Shown: positions 23,861-33,868, counted from the stretch's first letter. The stretch: DNA of 55,103 nucleotides from RGIG5612 sp045600845 (GCA_045600845.1 JAZRYR010000027.1:1-55103); one strand, 5' to 3'. Notes: generated by a model from the sequence alone, not told the origin. Numbers and translations are program-made.

Positions 23861-24763
23861 ATGGGAGACATCATTTCTAAAGGCTCACTTTTTCCTGAGA
23901 AGTTAGCACAGGAAGTATTTAATCAGGTTAGAGGAAAATCCTCAGTGGCAAAATTATCCGGACAGAAACCGATTCCGTTCAACGGAACAAAAGAATTCAC
24001 TTTCTCAATGGATTCCGACATCGATATCGTTGCGGAAAATGATGCAAAGTCTAATGGAGGTGCTACCGTAACACCGGTAGTAGTAACACCTATCAAGGTA
24101 GAATACGGTGCTAGAGTATCCGACGAGTTCTTATATGCATCGGAATCGGAAGCATTAGAGATTCTTTCTGCATGGAAGGAAGGTTTTGCAAGAAAACTCG
24201 CAAGAGGACTCGACATCATGGCATTCCACGGAGTTAATCCAAGAACCGGATCCGAATCAAGCATCATCGGAGACAACTGCTTTGATAAAGCAATCGATGA
24301 AGATGCAATCATCGAATACGATGATGACAATCCGGATGGAAATGTTGATTCAGCGCTTGCTGTTATCGAAAGCTTTGGATATGAAGCAAACGGCATTGCA
24401 ATCGCACCGGCAATGCGTTCTGACATTGCAGCGCTCACAGCAAACGGCGCCCGCAAATATCCAGAATTTGCTTGGGGCGCAACACCGGCAAACCTTGGAC
24501 AGATGCTTCTGGATTCCAATGTAACCGTATCCGCTGCTTCAAGCGATGATATGGCTATTATTGGTGATTTTCAGACTGCATTTAAATGGGGCATCGCTAA
24601 GGAGCTTCCTCTGGAGGTTATCCAGTACGGTAATCCGGACAACGATTCAACTCTGGGCGACCTGAAAGGACATAACCAGGTATATCTTCGTTCCGAAGCA
24701 TATATTGGCTGGGGAATCTTAGATCCAAATGCCTTCGCAATGGTAGCAGCAGCGGGGGAATGA
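23861..24763 (+). CDS. major capsid protein (HK97 fold)
   Basis: 300 residues. Typical HK97-fold features include an N-terminal arm, the E-loop region (KVEYGARVSDEFLYAS), the spine helix with EILSAWKEGFARKLARGLDIMAFHG, and the A-domain end LRSEAYIGWGILDPNAF. No cleavable delta domain is visible, matching the separate scaffold gene. AAAGGAG precedes the ATG. It overlaps the decoration gene by four bases. Confidence 0.93.
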   Translation: MGDIISKGSLFPEKLAQEVFNQVRGKSSVAKLSGQKPIPFNGTKEFTFSMDSDIDIVAENDAKSNGGATVTPVVVTPIKVEYGARVSDEFLYASESEALEILSAWKEGFARKLARGLDIMAFHGVNPRTGSESSIIGDNCFDKAIDEDAIIEYDDDNPDGNVDSALAVIESFGYEANGIAIAPAMRSDIAALTANGARKYPEFAWGATPANLGQMLLDSNVTVSAASSDDMAIIGDFQTAFKWGIAKELPLEVIQYGNPDNDSTLGDLKGHNQVYLRSEAYIGWGILDPNAFAMVAAAGE

Positions 24764-25056
24764 TTGAGACCCTTTCGGGGCTGACGATTGGGTCTCTGAC
24801 ACTTACTCCGGAGTTTGATTCTGACACTCTGGAGTATGCAGCCACAACGAGCAACAATTCAAACAAGGTAACGGCAGTAGCCACGGACGAAGATGCGACC
24901 ATCGTAATCAAATTAGGCGACACCGTTATTGAAAACGAAAGCTCCCCAACATGGGAGACAGGAGAGAACGTGCTGACAATTACCGTAAGTAAGGAAGGTG
25001 CGACAAGCACTACCTACACGGTTATTGTAACGAAAGAGACAGAAGCCAGTGCGTAA
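24760..25056 (+). CDS. capsid decoration protein, cadherin-like β-sandwich
   Basis: 98 residues forming one cadherin-like β-sandwich domain (LTPEFDSDTLEYAATTSNNS…TITVSKEGATSTTYTVIVTK). Such domains decorate capsid surfaces and may bind host mucus glycans or bacteria. It starts on the capsid stop (ATGA), so its stoichiometry may be coupled to capsid. Confidence 0.75.
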   Translation: MIETLSGLTIGSLTLTPEFDSDTLEYAATTSNNSNKVTAVATDEDATIVIKLGDTVIENESSPTWETGENVLTITVSKEGATSTTYTVIVTKETEASA

Positions 25057-25069
25057 ATAGGAGCAGAAG

Positions 25070-25483
25070 ATGAATAATTTCGCAACAGTACAGGATATCA
25101 TAGATTTATGGAGACCTTTAAATGAATCAGAAACGGCAAGGGCAACAGCCTTACTGCCGATTGTATGCGATCGTCTCCGTATAGCTGCAGACAATACAGG
25201 AAGGGATCTGGATTTGATGCTGTATGGAGATGGAACGGCAGAACATCCGGCAAACCTTAAGCTTCAGTCCGTGGCAAAATCAGTTACGGTAGATATCATT
25301 GCAAGGACGTTAATGACACCGGACGGAGCCCCATTAAGCCAGTTCAGCGAATCGGCATTGGGCTATTCACAGTCTGGAACATTTTTAAATCCGGGTGGCG
25401 GAATATTCATCAAGCGCTCTGAGCTGGAAGCTTTGGGATTATCCCGTCAGAGATACGGAGTAATCGACTTATACGGAGGCTGA
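25070..25483 (+). CDS. head-tail connector (Gp19/Gp15/Gp42-like)
   Basis: 137 residues opening with ATVQDIIDLWRPLNESETARATALLPIVCDRLR, the family hallmark of adaptor proteins that dock under the portal. Ends with IDLYGG. It is the first gene of the connector group. Confidence 0.8.
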   Translation: MNNFATVQDIIDLWRPLNESETARATALLPIVCDRLRIAADNTGRDLDLMLYGDGTAEHPANLKLQSVAKSVTVDIIARTLMTPDGAPLSQFSESALGYSQSGTFLNPGGGIFIKRSELEALGLSRQRYGVIDLYGG

Positions 25484-25484
25484 G

Positions 25485-25829
25485 ATGATTAAAGGAATTA
25501 CGATAAAGCTTTACCAAAAGACGGAAGCCGGAAAGGATGCCTTTAATCATCCGGTCTATACCGAAACAGCTGTAAACGTGGAAAATGTATTAGTTGGACA
25601 GCCGACCTCCACGGAGGTTCTGGATACCATGAACCTTACCGGACGGAAGGCAGTATACACACTGGGGATTCCGAAAGGGGATGACCACGACTGGGAGAAC
25701 CAGACGGTGGAATTCTTCGGAAGAAAATTCCGGACCATCGGAATTCCGGTCGAGGGAATCGAAGGCATGATCCCATTGTCTTGGAACAAACAGATAAAGG
25801 TGGAGGTCTACAATGGCACAGAAAGTTAA
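25485..25829 (+). CDS. head-tail joining / minor capsid protein
   Basis: 114 residues, mostly β (ITIKLYQKTEAGKDAFNHPV; NLTGRKAVYTLGIPKGDDHDWENQTVEFFG). Size and position after the Gp19-like adaptor indicate a head completion protein. It overlaps the next gene by 17 bases. Confidence 0.7.
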   Translation: MIKGITIKLYQKTEAGKDAFNHPVYTETAVNVENVLVGQPTSTEVLDTMNLTGRKAVYTLGIPKGDDHDWENQTVEFFGRKFRTIGIPVEGIEGMIPLSWNKQIKVEVYNGTES

Positions 25830-26055
25830 ATTTGTCTTGAACCGGAAAGGTGTAGGAGAACTTCTCAAGGGAGAAGCAATGAGAAGCATTATAGAAGCAC
25901 GGGCCGCCAGAGTGGCGAGCAATGCCGGAAAAGGGTATAAAGCAGCCAAACCTCATAATACCGGACAGCGAGTTGCGGTAAATGTGTACGCAGCTACGGA
26001 TGAGGCGAGAAAAGACAATCTGGAAAACAACACGCTGCTAAAAGCATTGAGGTAG
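25813..26055 (+). CDS. short HK97 gp10-like tail completion protein
   Basis: 80 residues with an N-terminal FVLNRKGVGELLKGEAM and basic C-terminus. HK97 gp10-like proteins are usually 100-140 residues, so this is a short version. The role is inferred from order between joining protein and tail terminator. Confidence 0.6.
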   Translation: MAQKVKFVLNRKGVGELLKGEAMRSIIEARAARVASNAGKGYKAAKPHNTGQRVAVNVYAATDEARKDNLENNTLLKALR

Positions 26056-26059
26056 CAAA

Positions 26060-26407
26060 ATGATTGAAACCATAATTCTAAATTATCTGAAGGGAAGCGG
26101 GATAACGGATGTCGGTACGGATGTCTATATGGAAGTACCGGAAAATCCACCTTCCGAATATATTGTAATTGAGCGGACCGGAGGCGGGGAAACAGACCTT
26201 ATCGAAGGCGGAACCTTTGCAATCCAATCCATATCGAAAAAAAGATTGTCCAAGGCAGCAGAAATAAATGAAGAAGTAAAGGAAAAAATGCGAGAAATCG
26301 CAGACTTTACGGATATTTATGGATGCAAGCTGAACAGCGATTACAATTTCACGAATGCAGCAACCAAAGAATACCGCTACCAGGCGGTATTTTTAATTTA
26401 TCAATAA
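26060..26407 (+). CDS. tail terminator-like protein
   Basis: 115 residues with the short α/β plan of minor tail proteins (ETIILNYLKGSG…PPSEYIVIERTGGGETDLI…RYQAVFLIYQ). It should cap the tail tube and join it to the head. Family assignment rests on position and length. Confidence 0.65.
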   Translation: MIETIILNYLKGSGITDVGTDVYMEVPENPPSEYIVIERTGGGETDLIEGGTFAIQSISKKRLSKAAEINEEVKEKMREIADFTDIYGCKLNSDYNFTNAATKEYRYQAVFLIYQ

Positions 26408-26425
26408 GAAAAGGAGAAACGAACT

Positions 26426-27019
26426 ATGTCAAATACAGCATCAAACGTAACCGCAGCAAAGCCTGCCGTTACGGGAGCGATTTCCATTGCGCCGGTAGGA
26501 ACCACATTGCCGACGACAGCGGTAGCCGAACTTGCTGACGCATTCAAGAGCATGGGATACGTGTCCGAAGACGGCGTATCGGATGACATTTCAAAAACAA
26601 TGTCAAAAACAAAAGCCTGGGGAGGAGATGTCGTACTTTCATCAGAAGACAGCTTCGAGGAGAGCTTCAAGTTCAAGCTGATCGAGGTACTGAACGTCGA
26701 TGTACTGAAATTTGCGTTCGGTGCAGCAAATGTGTCCGGTACACTTTCCACAGGAATCAGTGTAGCGAAAAAAGCCGGAAATGATACACCGGTATCCATT
26801 GTTATCGATTCCATCCTGAAGGGCGGCGTGCTGAAGAGAACCGTTATTCCGAGCGGCGTGCTTTCCGGAATCGGATCCATCGTACAGAAAATGAATGAAG
26901 CGATGGGAATCGATTGCACCGTTGACTGTCAGACCGATGGTTCTGGCGCAACGAGCCATGAATATTTCAAAGCACCGACCACTTCCGGAGGAAATGGCGG
27001 CGGCACTGAAGAAGACTAA
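26426..27019 (+). CDS. major tail tube protein
   Basis: 197 residues, Ala/Gly/Thr-rich, starting AAKPAVTGAISIAPVGTTLP and containing ELADAFKSMGYVSEDGV, a motif seen in siphovirus tube proteins of Firmicutes. The C-terminus is a Gly-rich acidic tail. AAAGGAG precedes the ATG. It lies just before the G/T chaperones. Confidence 0.85.
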   Translation: MSNTASNVTAAKPAVTGAISIAPVGTTLPTTAVAELADAFKSMGYVSEDGVSDDISKTMSKTKAWGGDVVLSSEDSFEESFKFKLIEVLNVDVLKFAFGAANVSGTLSTGISVAKKAGNDTPVSIVIDSILKGGVLKRTVIPSGVLSGIGSIVQKMNEAMGIDCTVDCQTDGSGATSHEYFKAPTTSGGNGGGTEED

Positions 27020-27054
27020 GAGTATGTTCCACCATAAGTGAGGAAGGAAAAGAT

Positions 27055-27342
27055 ATGGAAAATAAAAAGACAGTAAAAATGTTATGCGGATTCGAGGTTC
27101 AGATTGATGAAGAATCGATGGACGATATCCGGGTGTTCGAGCTTATGGTGGAACACGATAAGGGAGACCGATATACGCAGATAACCACAATGCCGAAGCT
27201 CTACGAGGTCTTTCTGGGGAAGGAACAGAAAGATGCATTGTACGATTATCTGATCGAGAAGGAAGGACGGCCGAAGATATCGACACTGGAAAGGGAGCTT
27301 TACCATATCTTCGAATCTTTTGACGACCGTAAAAAAAAATAG
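27055..27342 (+). CDS. tail assembly chaperone (G-like)
   Basis: 95 residues ending in DDRKKK at a run of nine A residues. It lies between tube protein and tape measure, the place of siphovirus G/T chaperones. Most ribosomes should stop at TAG 27340; a fraction should slip -1 into the T-like frame (27345-27632), giving a fusion that ends at 27632. Confidence 0.8.
   Translation: MENKKTVKMLCGFEVQIDEESMDDIRVFELMVEHDKGDRYTQITTMPKLYEVFLGKEQKDALYDYLIEKEGRPKISTLERELYHIFESFDDRKKK
27331..27339 (+). other. programmed -1 frameshift site (A9 slippery run)
   Basis: Nine A residues directly precede the G stop codon. A -1 slip reads on through ATA GAA ATG into the T frame without meeting a stop. This is the standard siphovirus G-GT arrangement. 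Confidence 0.75.
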
Positions 27343-27344
27343 AA

Positions 27345-27632
27345 ATGCTGGCGCATATGGTAGCGATGGCGGAAGACGACCTGATATGTGATTTTGCACA
27401 ATATTATCACATGGATTATAGGGTGATTTCCCTGGAATATGCGGGAATCCTGGCATATGGGCTACCTGCAGAGAGCCGGATTTTTACAAGAATGCGCCAG
27501 AAGCAAATGGAACAGGAAAAGATTAAAGAAGAAATCAAACGGAAAAACCGTAAATATACAGAAAATGATGAAATAATCATGAAAAGCTCGGAGGAATTCG
27601 AAGCCCTCCGGGCAAAACTTTTAAGGAGCTGA
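27345..27632 (+). CDS. tail assembly chaperone T-like frame
   Basis: 95 residues, starting LAHMVAMAEDDLICDFAQYYH and ending with a Lys/Glu-rich helix. Probably produced mainly as the C-terminal part of the G-T fusion through the A9 slip; the ATG at 27345 has no ribosome binding site. It should hold the tape measure during tail assembly. Confidence 0.7.
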   Translation: MLAHMVAMAEDDLICDFAQYYHMDYRVISLEYAGILAYGLPAESRIFTRMRQKQMEQEKIKEEIKRKNRKYTENDEIIMKSSEEFEALRAKLLRS

Positions 27633-27637
27633 TTATT

Positions 27638-30004
27638 ATGGCAGATGGACCAAATTTAGGACAGGCATATGTTCAGGTAATGCCAAGTGCAGAGGGTATA
27701 TCCGGAAAGTTAGAGGGAATTCTTGGAGAAGAGGGTACATCTTCCGGCAATATGTTCGGAAGCATGTTCGCTGCAAATCTGGCTTCCAAAGGAGTTGGCC
27801 TTGCAGCAAAAGCTGCGCTGGAAATTGGAAAAGCAATCGTTAATACGATGAACGAAGCCGTAGATGAATACGCAGACTATGAGCAGCTGACGGGAGGCGT
27901 TGAAAAACTCTTCGGAAAGTCTTCAGATACTGTCATGCGCTATGCTGAAAATGCGTATAAGACAGCGGGTATATCGGCAAACAGTTACATGGAGCAGATT
28001 ACAAGCTTTTCCGCATCACTGATATCTTCCTTAGACGGAGATACACAGGAAGCTGCAAAAATCGGAAATCGTGCGATTGAGGATATGTCCGATAATGCAA
28101 ATACCTTCGGTACGGACATTCAGAGCATCCAGAACGCATATCAAGGATTTGCGAAGCAGAACTACACCATGCTCGATAACCTTAAATTAGGCTATGGTGG
28201 AACGAAAACAGAGATGCAGCGTCTGATTCAGGACGCGGAAAAGCTCGATTCATCATTTGAGGCAACAAGGGACGCAAACGGCGACCTTACAATGAGCTTC
28301 GCAGATATCGTTAACGCTATTCACATCGTTCAGGATGATATGAATATCACAGGAACGACAGCTAGGGAAGCTGCAGATACGATTTCCGGATCTGCAGAAT
28401 CATCAAAAGCAGCATGGAAAAACATGATGACCACCCTTGCGGACGAGAATGGTGATACGCAAGAAGCAGTGGAAGAGTGGGTGGATGCAGTAGCTACATC
28501 CACAGAAAAGCGGATGGATGCGATGGCAACCGTCCTGAAGAACCTTCCGGAAGCGATAGGGACATTCTTCATGGCAGCAGGAAGCGCTTTCAATGATGCG
28601 ATTGTCAGCATCTCAAGCTTCGGAGAAGCACTGGTTGATTCCAGACATCTGTTGGAAGACCATGAAGAGCTTTTTAAAAATTACAACACGATTCTGGAGG
28701 ACGGACTGACGCCGTTAAAAGAGGCGGAATCTTACTGGGCAGCATTTAAAGGTCTGATTGATGAGAATGGAAAGATCGCAGAAGACCATATGGGTCAGGC
28801 AGACTATCTGGTACAGCAGATTAATGAACAGCTGGGAACACAGTACAGTACCCAGGAACTCATCAATGAATTAATTTCCGGTGAATCCACAACGCTGGAT
28901 GAAATCCTGCGGAAAAAGGAAGCTGAGATTCAGCTGGAAGCGAATAAACAGCTGATGAAGGAAGCACAGGCGGAACTGGATGAACTGCATGCGCAATATG
29001 ATACGAATGAGGCCGAGATTGCACGGCTTCAGGATTTGATAGCGACTACCCAGGAAGGAACGCAGTCGTATTACTTTTTGAAAAAGCAGATTGAAGACCT
29101 GCAGACCAGCCAGGACGGCCTGACACAGACCATCGAGGCGGATACGGCAATTATGTCACAGTGCTGGGATAATGAGGCATATGCAGCGGAAGGCTCATAT
29201 GAGAAGATGATTCTTCTGGATCAGGACTTAATGAAATCTGCAGATAGTGTCACACAAGGAAAGATAGATTCCCTTGACCAACAGTTGAATTATGAACAGC
29301 AGCACATTGCGGATTTGGAAAAAATGAGAACCGAGGCAAATGCGGACGAAATAGATGCGGAAATAGCCATTTCGAATGCAAAGATAGCAAACCTTCAGGA
29401 TTCGAAAGAAGCGGAGCTTGCCGTCCTTGCAGAAGAAAACGCAAAAATTGAAGCAGAGGCAGCTGAGTCAAATAAGGTTATTGAGGACGATGCGGATGAG
29501 ATGTATAAAAATGTGACAAAATCCGTAGAGGATTTGACCGCAGATTCGAAGAAAGCAATGGATTTCAGTTGGAATCTTCCGGATTTGAAACTGCCACACT
29601 TCTCCGCAGAGGGTGGATTCAGCCTGAATCCGTTATCAATACCGAAATTTGGAGTGTCCTGGTACGCAAAGGCAATGGACGAGGCGCAGGTACTGAACGG
29701 TGCGACCATCTTCGGATCTGCAGACGGAAAGCTGCTAGGTGGCGGAGAAGTCGGGTCCGAAGTAATCAGCGGGGAAGACCATCTGATTGAACTGATCAAT
29801 AACAGTGTGGCAGCAGTTCTTGGACCGATGGTGCCGGCAATGATGCAAATAGCTGAAATGCTTGGCACTTATCTTCCGGAGCTTTCCGAAGCAACTGAAC
29901 GACCAGTTTACCTTGATGGAGACAAACTGGTAGGAGGCATCATCGGGAATATTGACAGTCAGTTAGGTACAAGACAGAAACTGCAACTAAGAGGTAACGC
30001 ATGA
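27638..30004 (+). CDS. tail tape measure protein
   Basis: 788 residues, the largest gene here. The N-terminal block GQAYVQVMPSAEGISGKLEG and YEQLTGGVEKLFGKSSDTVMRYAENAYKTAGIS are typical of short Firmicutes tape measures. Long coiled coils follow (about 410-630), then a C-terminal region with few hydrophobic helices. Its length sets tail length. It overlaps the Dit gene by four bases. Confidence 0.93.
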   Translation: MADGPNLGQAYVQVMPSAEGISGKLEGILGEEGTSSGNMFGSMFAANLASKGVGLAAKAALEIGKAIVNTMNEAVDEYADYEQLTGGVEKLFGKSSDTVMRYAENAYKTAGISANSYMEQITSFSASLISSLDGDTQEAAKIGNRAIEDMSDNANTFGTDIQSIQNAYQGFAKQNYTMLDNLKLGYGGTKTEMQRLIQDAEKLDSSFEATRDANGDLTMSFADIVNAIHIVQDDMNITGTTAREAADTISGSAESSKAAWKNMMTTLADENGDTQEAVEEWVDAVATSTEKRMDAMATVLKNLPEAIGTFFMAAGSAFNDAIVSISSFGEALVDSRHLLEDHEELFKNYNTILEDGLTPLKEAESYWAAFKGLIDENGKIAEDHMGQADYLVQQINEQLGTQYSTQELINELISGESTTLDEILRKKEAEIQLEANKQLMKEAQAELDELHAQYDTNEAEIARLQDLIATTQEGTQSYYFLKKQIEDLQTSQDGLTQTIEADTAIMSQCWDNEAYAAEGSYEKMILLDQDLMKSADSVTQGKIDSLDQQLNYEQQHIADLEKMRTEANADEIDAEIAISNAKIANLQDSKEAELAVLAEENAKIEAEAAESNKVIEDDADEMYKNVTKSVEDLTADSKKAMDFSWNLPDLKLPHFSAEGGFSLNPLSIPKFGVSWYAKAMDEAQVLNGATIFGSADGKLLGGGEVGSEVISGEDHLIELINNSVAAVLGPMVPAMMQIAEMLGTYLPELSEATERPVYLDGDKLVGGIIGNIDSQLGTRQKLQLRGNA

Positions 30005-30636
30005 TAGGTATAACTTTTGGATATAAACACAGTTATGACGACTTCGGGCTGATACTTACAGAAGTAAGTATCGGCCTTCCGGAGCCGAGACGATATACGG
30101 TTGATATTCCGGGGAAAAACGGACTTTTGGATATGACGGAAGCGATTACTCCGGTAATCCGTTACAAGCACCGCCCAATTAAATTCACTTTTGAAATGAA
30201 AGGTGATAAATATGAATGGGATGAAGCCCTTTCTGAGATAAGTGGCTATCTGCACGGACAGAGATTGCAGGTCATTCAGGACACTGACCCTGATTATTAC
30301 TGGGACGCATTCTGCAAGGTGGACAGCTTCAGCGCAAAAAAGCGCTTGGGTAAATTCGTAGTAAGTTGTGACTGCTATCCGTTCAAGCTCAAATTGGATG
30401 AAACGGTAAAATCCATCACGAGAAGTGGGACGCTGAACTGTCCGAATGGAAGGATGAGCACGACACCGGTAGTTACGACCACAGCACCCGCTACACTATC
30501 ATTTGGCGGCGAGACAGTCACTGTAGCGGCAGGAACCCGCAGAATCATCGAATTCCAGTTCACAGAAGGAGATAACATAGTGACGGTAAATTCCACAGGA
30601 ACAACAACCTTCACTTATCGGGAAGGAGCACTATGA
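30001..30636 (+). CDS. distal tail protein (Dit)
   Basis: 211 residues: DFGLILTEVSIGLPEPRRYTVDIPGKNGLLD followed by a galectin-like β-rich second half. Dit forms the hub between tail tube and tip. Position after the tape measure agrees. It overlaps the next gene by four bases. Confidence 0.88.
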   Translation: MIGITFGYKHSYDDFGLILTEVSIGLPEPRRYTVDIPGKNGLLDMTEAITPVIRYKHRPIKFTFEMKGDKYEWDEALSEISGYLHGQRLQVIQDTDPDYYWDAFCKVDSFSAKKRLGKFVVSCDCYPFKLKLDETVKSITRSGTLNCPNGRMSTTPVVTTTAPATLSFGGETVTVAAGTRRIIEFQFTEGDNIVTVNSTGTTTFTYREGAL

Positions 30637-32330
30637 GATATAGGGCTTTTCTTAATAACAATATATTTTTTGATTCATATTCAAACGATTACGCACTGGC
30701 TCTGACCAGTGCGAATTTGTCGTTTACTGCAGGAAAAGCAGGCACGTTCACATTCTCGGTAGCACCTGGGAATGTGGCTTATGATAGTTTCGGAAACATT
30801 ACCGATTATGTTGACGTGTACCGGGACAGCGAGTGCATTTTTTCCGGACGCGTATATTCCGCAAGCAAGGATTTCAACACAATCATAACAGTGACCTGCG
30901 AAGGGATGATGGCCGTGATGAACGACTCCATCCTGAGACCGACGAACTTCAACGGCACGCTGGAGGAGCTTCTGGCTTTCATTCTGGCCAACCATAACAG
31001 CCAGGTATCTGCAGACAAACAGATTGAACTCGGGGAAGTAACGGTTGCTGATGATTATGTATATCGAGCCTACGAGAACTACGAAAGTTCCCTTTCAAGG
31101 CTGAACGACCTTGTAGACTCCTACGGAGGATACATGTCGGTTCATCATTCGAATGGACAATCTACTGATAATGCCGTTGCTGGCATTGCCGTTGCTGGCA
31201 ATGCTGTTGTTGGAACCGGATCTTCTGAATCCGGAGGATATGTGTTGGACTGGCTGGCGGAATATACAGATGAAGCACTGCAGGAGATAGACTTCGGAGA
31301 GAATCTGATTGACATTACAAAGACAAGTGACGTGAGCGACATCATCACGGTGCTGATACCATTGGGCGCAGAAGTAACCGCAGAAGATGGCACGAAGTCG
31401 AAACTGACGATAGCAGGCCTTCAGGAGCAGTTGGGCAATGACTACATTGAGAATGCAACCGGCATCACACTGTACGGACGCATTGTCGGGACACAAGAGT
31501 GGAAAGACGTAACCAATCCGGCAAATCTAAAGGACAAGGCAGAAGAGTATCTGCAGCAGAAAGTAAACGGAAGTCTGACCATCAATGTGAGTGCAGTGGA
31601 TCTTGCCGGAACGGAAGCGGGAATCGACTCCTTCCGAGTGGGCGAAAAGATATTTGTCCGCAGTGCGCCGCATCAGGTGGCAGACTGGTTTGTCTGCACG
31701 TCGCAGAGCCTTAACCTTCTGGATCCGTCGCAGAACACCTTACAGTTGGGCACGGAAAAGAGCGGTTATGTTGGTTCCAATGTAAGCACGAACACCAAAT
31801 ATCAGCAGATTACAGATATCATCAACGGGGATTATGTCCGAAACAGAGCAGTAGCAGAAGTTTCCGGACGTGTGAATGATATCGGCGAGAATGTCATCCG
31901 TAATACGACCGCAATCGAGGAGAATGCACAGGCACTCATTCAGAAGGCGTCAAAAGATGAGCTTGACGCAACCAACGGCCGACTTACGTCCGTTGAATCG
32001 GCAGTGGCGCAGAACAGTAACATGATTGCTCTGTACTTTGGACAAAACGGAAAGATAAGCACCTGGTTCACGTTTGATGAGAATACATTCCAGATTGGTA
32101 AGGCAAACAGCCCGATTCATTCTGAACAGGATAACGAGTCCTACCGATTCGTAAATGATTCCGGGACAATCCTGCTTGAGATAACTCCATACGGGACAGT
32201 ATCAAAGACGGTCAACGTGAATGCACAGGTGCGGTATCTGGACGGGGATACACCGCAATGGGTAACGCGAAAAGGCAAGTATATCACAGGCGTTGGTGTG
32301 AACCTGAACGATATATGGATAGGAGGTTAA
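30633..32330 (+). CDS. tail-associated tip protein (Tal-like)
   Basis: 565 residues. The N-terminal hub domain (about 1-380) includes FSGRVYSASKDFNTIITVTCEGMM. A helical stretch follows (VNDIGENVIRNTTAIEENAQAL) and a β-rich C-terminus. It forms the tail tip below Dit. An insertion at about residues 180-195 carries AVAG-type repeats from tandem GCCGTTGCTGGC units, absent from flanking sequence and possibly length-variable. Confidence 0.85.
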   Translation: MRYRAFLNNNIFFDSYSNDYALALTSANLSFTAGKAGTFTFSVAPGNVAYDSFGNITDYVDVYRDSECIFSGRVYSASKDFNTIITVTCEGMMAVMNDSILRPTNFNGTLEELLAFILANHNSQVSADKQIELGEVTVADDYVYRAYENYESSLSRLNDLVDSYGGYMSVHHSNGQSTDNAVAGIAVAGNAVVGTGSSESGGYVLDWLAEYTDEALQEIDFGENLIDITKTSDVSDIITVLIPLGAEVTAEDGTKSKLTIAGLQEQLGNDYIENATGITLYGRIVGTQEWKDVTNPANLKDKAEEYLQQKVNGSLTINVSAVDLAGTEAGIDSFRVGEKIFVRSAPHQVADWFVCTSQSLNLLDPSQNTLQLGTEKSGYVGSNVSTNTKYQQITDIINGDYVRNRAVAEVSGRVNDIGENVIRNTTAIEENAQALIQKASKDELDATNGRLTSVESAVAQNSNMIALYFGQNGKISTWFTFDENTFQIGKANSPIHSEQDNESYRFVNDSGTILLEITPYGTVSKTVNVNAQVRYLDGDTPQWVTRKGKYITGVGVNLNDIWIGG

Positions 32331-32333
32331 CTG

Positions 32334-33860
32334 ATGGCATCAATTGGTTATGAATATGTCAACGGCAGCGTGGATCAGGTCGCCACACTGTCTGTTATCG
32401 AGACTTCTTACAATGTCGTTGCCAATACTTCCGATATCCGATGGACGCTGGACATATCTGCTTATGGAGGAAGCACATGGGTATGGACGGGTATTACCTG
32501 TATTGTCAACGGTACTACCGTGTATGATGAGACGTCAGCGGATTATGATTTTGATTTCCCGGCAAGACCGGGAAGTGTCAGCGGAACGATTAAGAACATT
32601 CCGCATGACAACGAAGGAAAAAAGACCATCAGCTTCTCTATGAACGGATGGTTCGAAGGATACGGCAACACCTTCAGCCGAAGCGGAAGCCTGGTGCTGA
32701 CGAACATTCCGAGGGCGTCCTCCATGACGTTTCCGGAAATTACCGCAGGAAGTACCGGCACATTCACGATCAGCAGAGTGGTGAACACCTATACGCATAG
32801 CATTCAATATCCGGTTGGAACGGATATAGCAACGAATATTGGGACGTCCTATACATGGACTGCACCGCTGAACCTTTCGGATCTTTTCCCGAATACGACA
32901 GCCGGAACAATCAAGATGCGTCTGATTACATGGAGCGGCACGACTCAGATAGGCTACAAGGACTATGATGTGACCATAAAGGTTCCCGAAAGCATCGTTC
33001 CGGACTTCAGCTTCTCCCTATCGGAAGGTACGACCTCTGGGTTCTCCAGATATGTCATCGGGATGTCTACGGTAAGGGCAAGCCTTACCGGGATAGCCGG
33101 GTCTCACGGGTCAACCGTTGTGGCAGCAGAGATGGTCCTGAACGGAGTAAGCTACACCATCGGCGTGTCATCAGCAACTGCACAGATAAATAGCAATGTG
33201 CTGGACATCTACGGAACCGGCATAACGGTATCGGTCAAGATAACGGACAGCAGGGGACGAAGCAAAACCAAGACGACGACCATCAATATTCAGGATTACT
33301 TCGCTCCGAAGATAGATGATATCGACATTGACGTTAGTGGAAATACCGTAGTAACCAAAGTTACAGGCGAATTTGCATCGGTAGATGGTCAGAATAACCG
33401 GTTTATCACGATAACAAAAAAGAACACGTCCACTGGGGTAACGACAACGGTTAAGGCGAGAACGGCAGTGAGTGCACTTGTATTCACGGATACTGTCACT
33501 CAGACCGTATCCGATATCGATGTGGCGTCTTATGAATACACCGTAACTCTGGAAGATAAGAAAAACACGGTGTCAGAAACGAAGACAACCGGAATCATCT
33601 GCATCAGCCGATATGCAGGAGGAAAAGGTGTAAGGCTCTTCGGAGAGGCGTATCAGGAAGGATTCATGGTTGGGGATGTGGATTACACTATAACTGACGA
33701 AGAACTAATAACTTTTGCTTGGGAGTTAGCATCTCCTTATGCCATAACCACATACGAGGTTGGAATCTATGTTACATATAACAACCACTTATACGAGTGC
33801 AAGACTGCGATAACATCGCCAGAAAGTTGGAATTCAAGCCATTGGACGATGATTGCGTAG
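32334..33860 (+). CDS. receptor-binding / baseplate protein (DUF859-like) with carbohydrate-binding end
   Basis: 508 residues. The first 400 are a series of β-sandwich domains like DUF859 phage proteins. The last 45 (YEVGIYVTYNNHLYECKTAI…SPESWNSSHWTMIA) form a chitin-binding type 3-like module with conserved aromatics. It probably binds host cell-wall sugars. Confidence 0.75.
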   Translation: MASIGYEYVNGSVDQVATLSVIETSYNVVANTSDIRWTLDISAYGGSTWVWTGITCIVNGTTVYDETSADYDFDFPARPGSVSGTIKNIPHDNEGKKTISFSMNGWFEGYGNTFSRSGSLVLTNIPRASSMTFPEITAGSTGTFTISRVVNTYTHSIQYPVGTDIATNIGTSYTWTAPLNLSDLFPNTTAGTIKMRLITWSGTTQIGYKDYDVTIKVPESIVPDFSFSLSEGTTSGFSRYVIGMSTVRASLTGIAGSHGSTVVAAEMVLNGVSYTIGVSSATAQINSNVLDIYGTGITVSVKITDSRGRSKTKTTTINIQDYFAPKIDDIDIDVSGNTVVTKVTGEFASVDGQNNRFITITKKNTSTGVTTTVKARTAVSALVFTDTVTQTVSDIDVASYEYTVTLEDKKNTVSETKTTGIICISRYAGGKGVRLFGEAYQEGFMVGDVDYTITDEELITFAWELASPYAITTYEVGIYVTYNNHLYECKTAITSPESWNSSHWTMIA

Positions 33861-33868
33861 GAGGAAAA

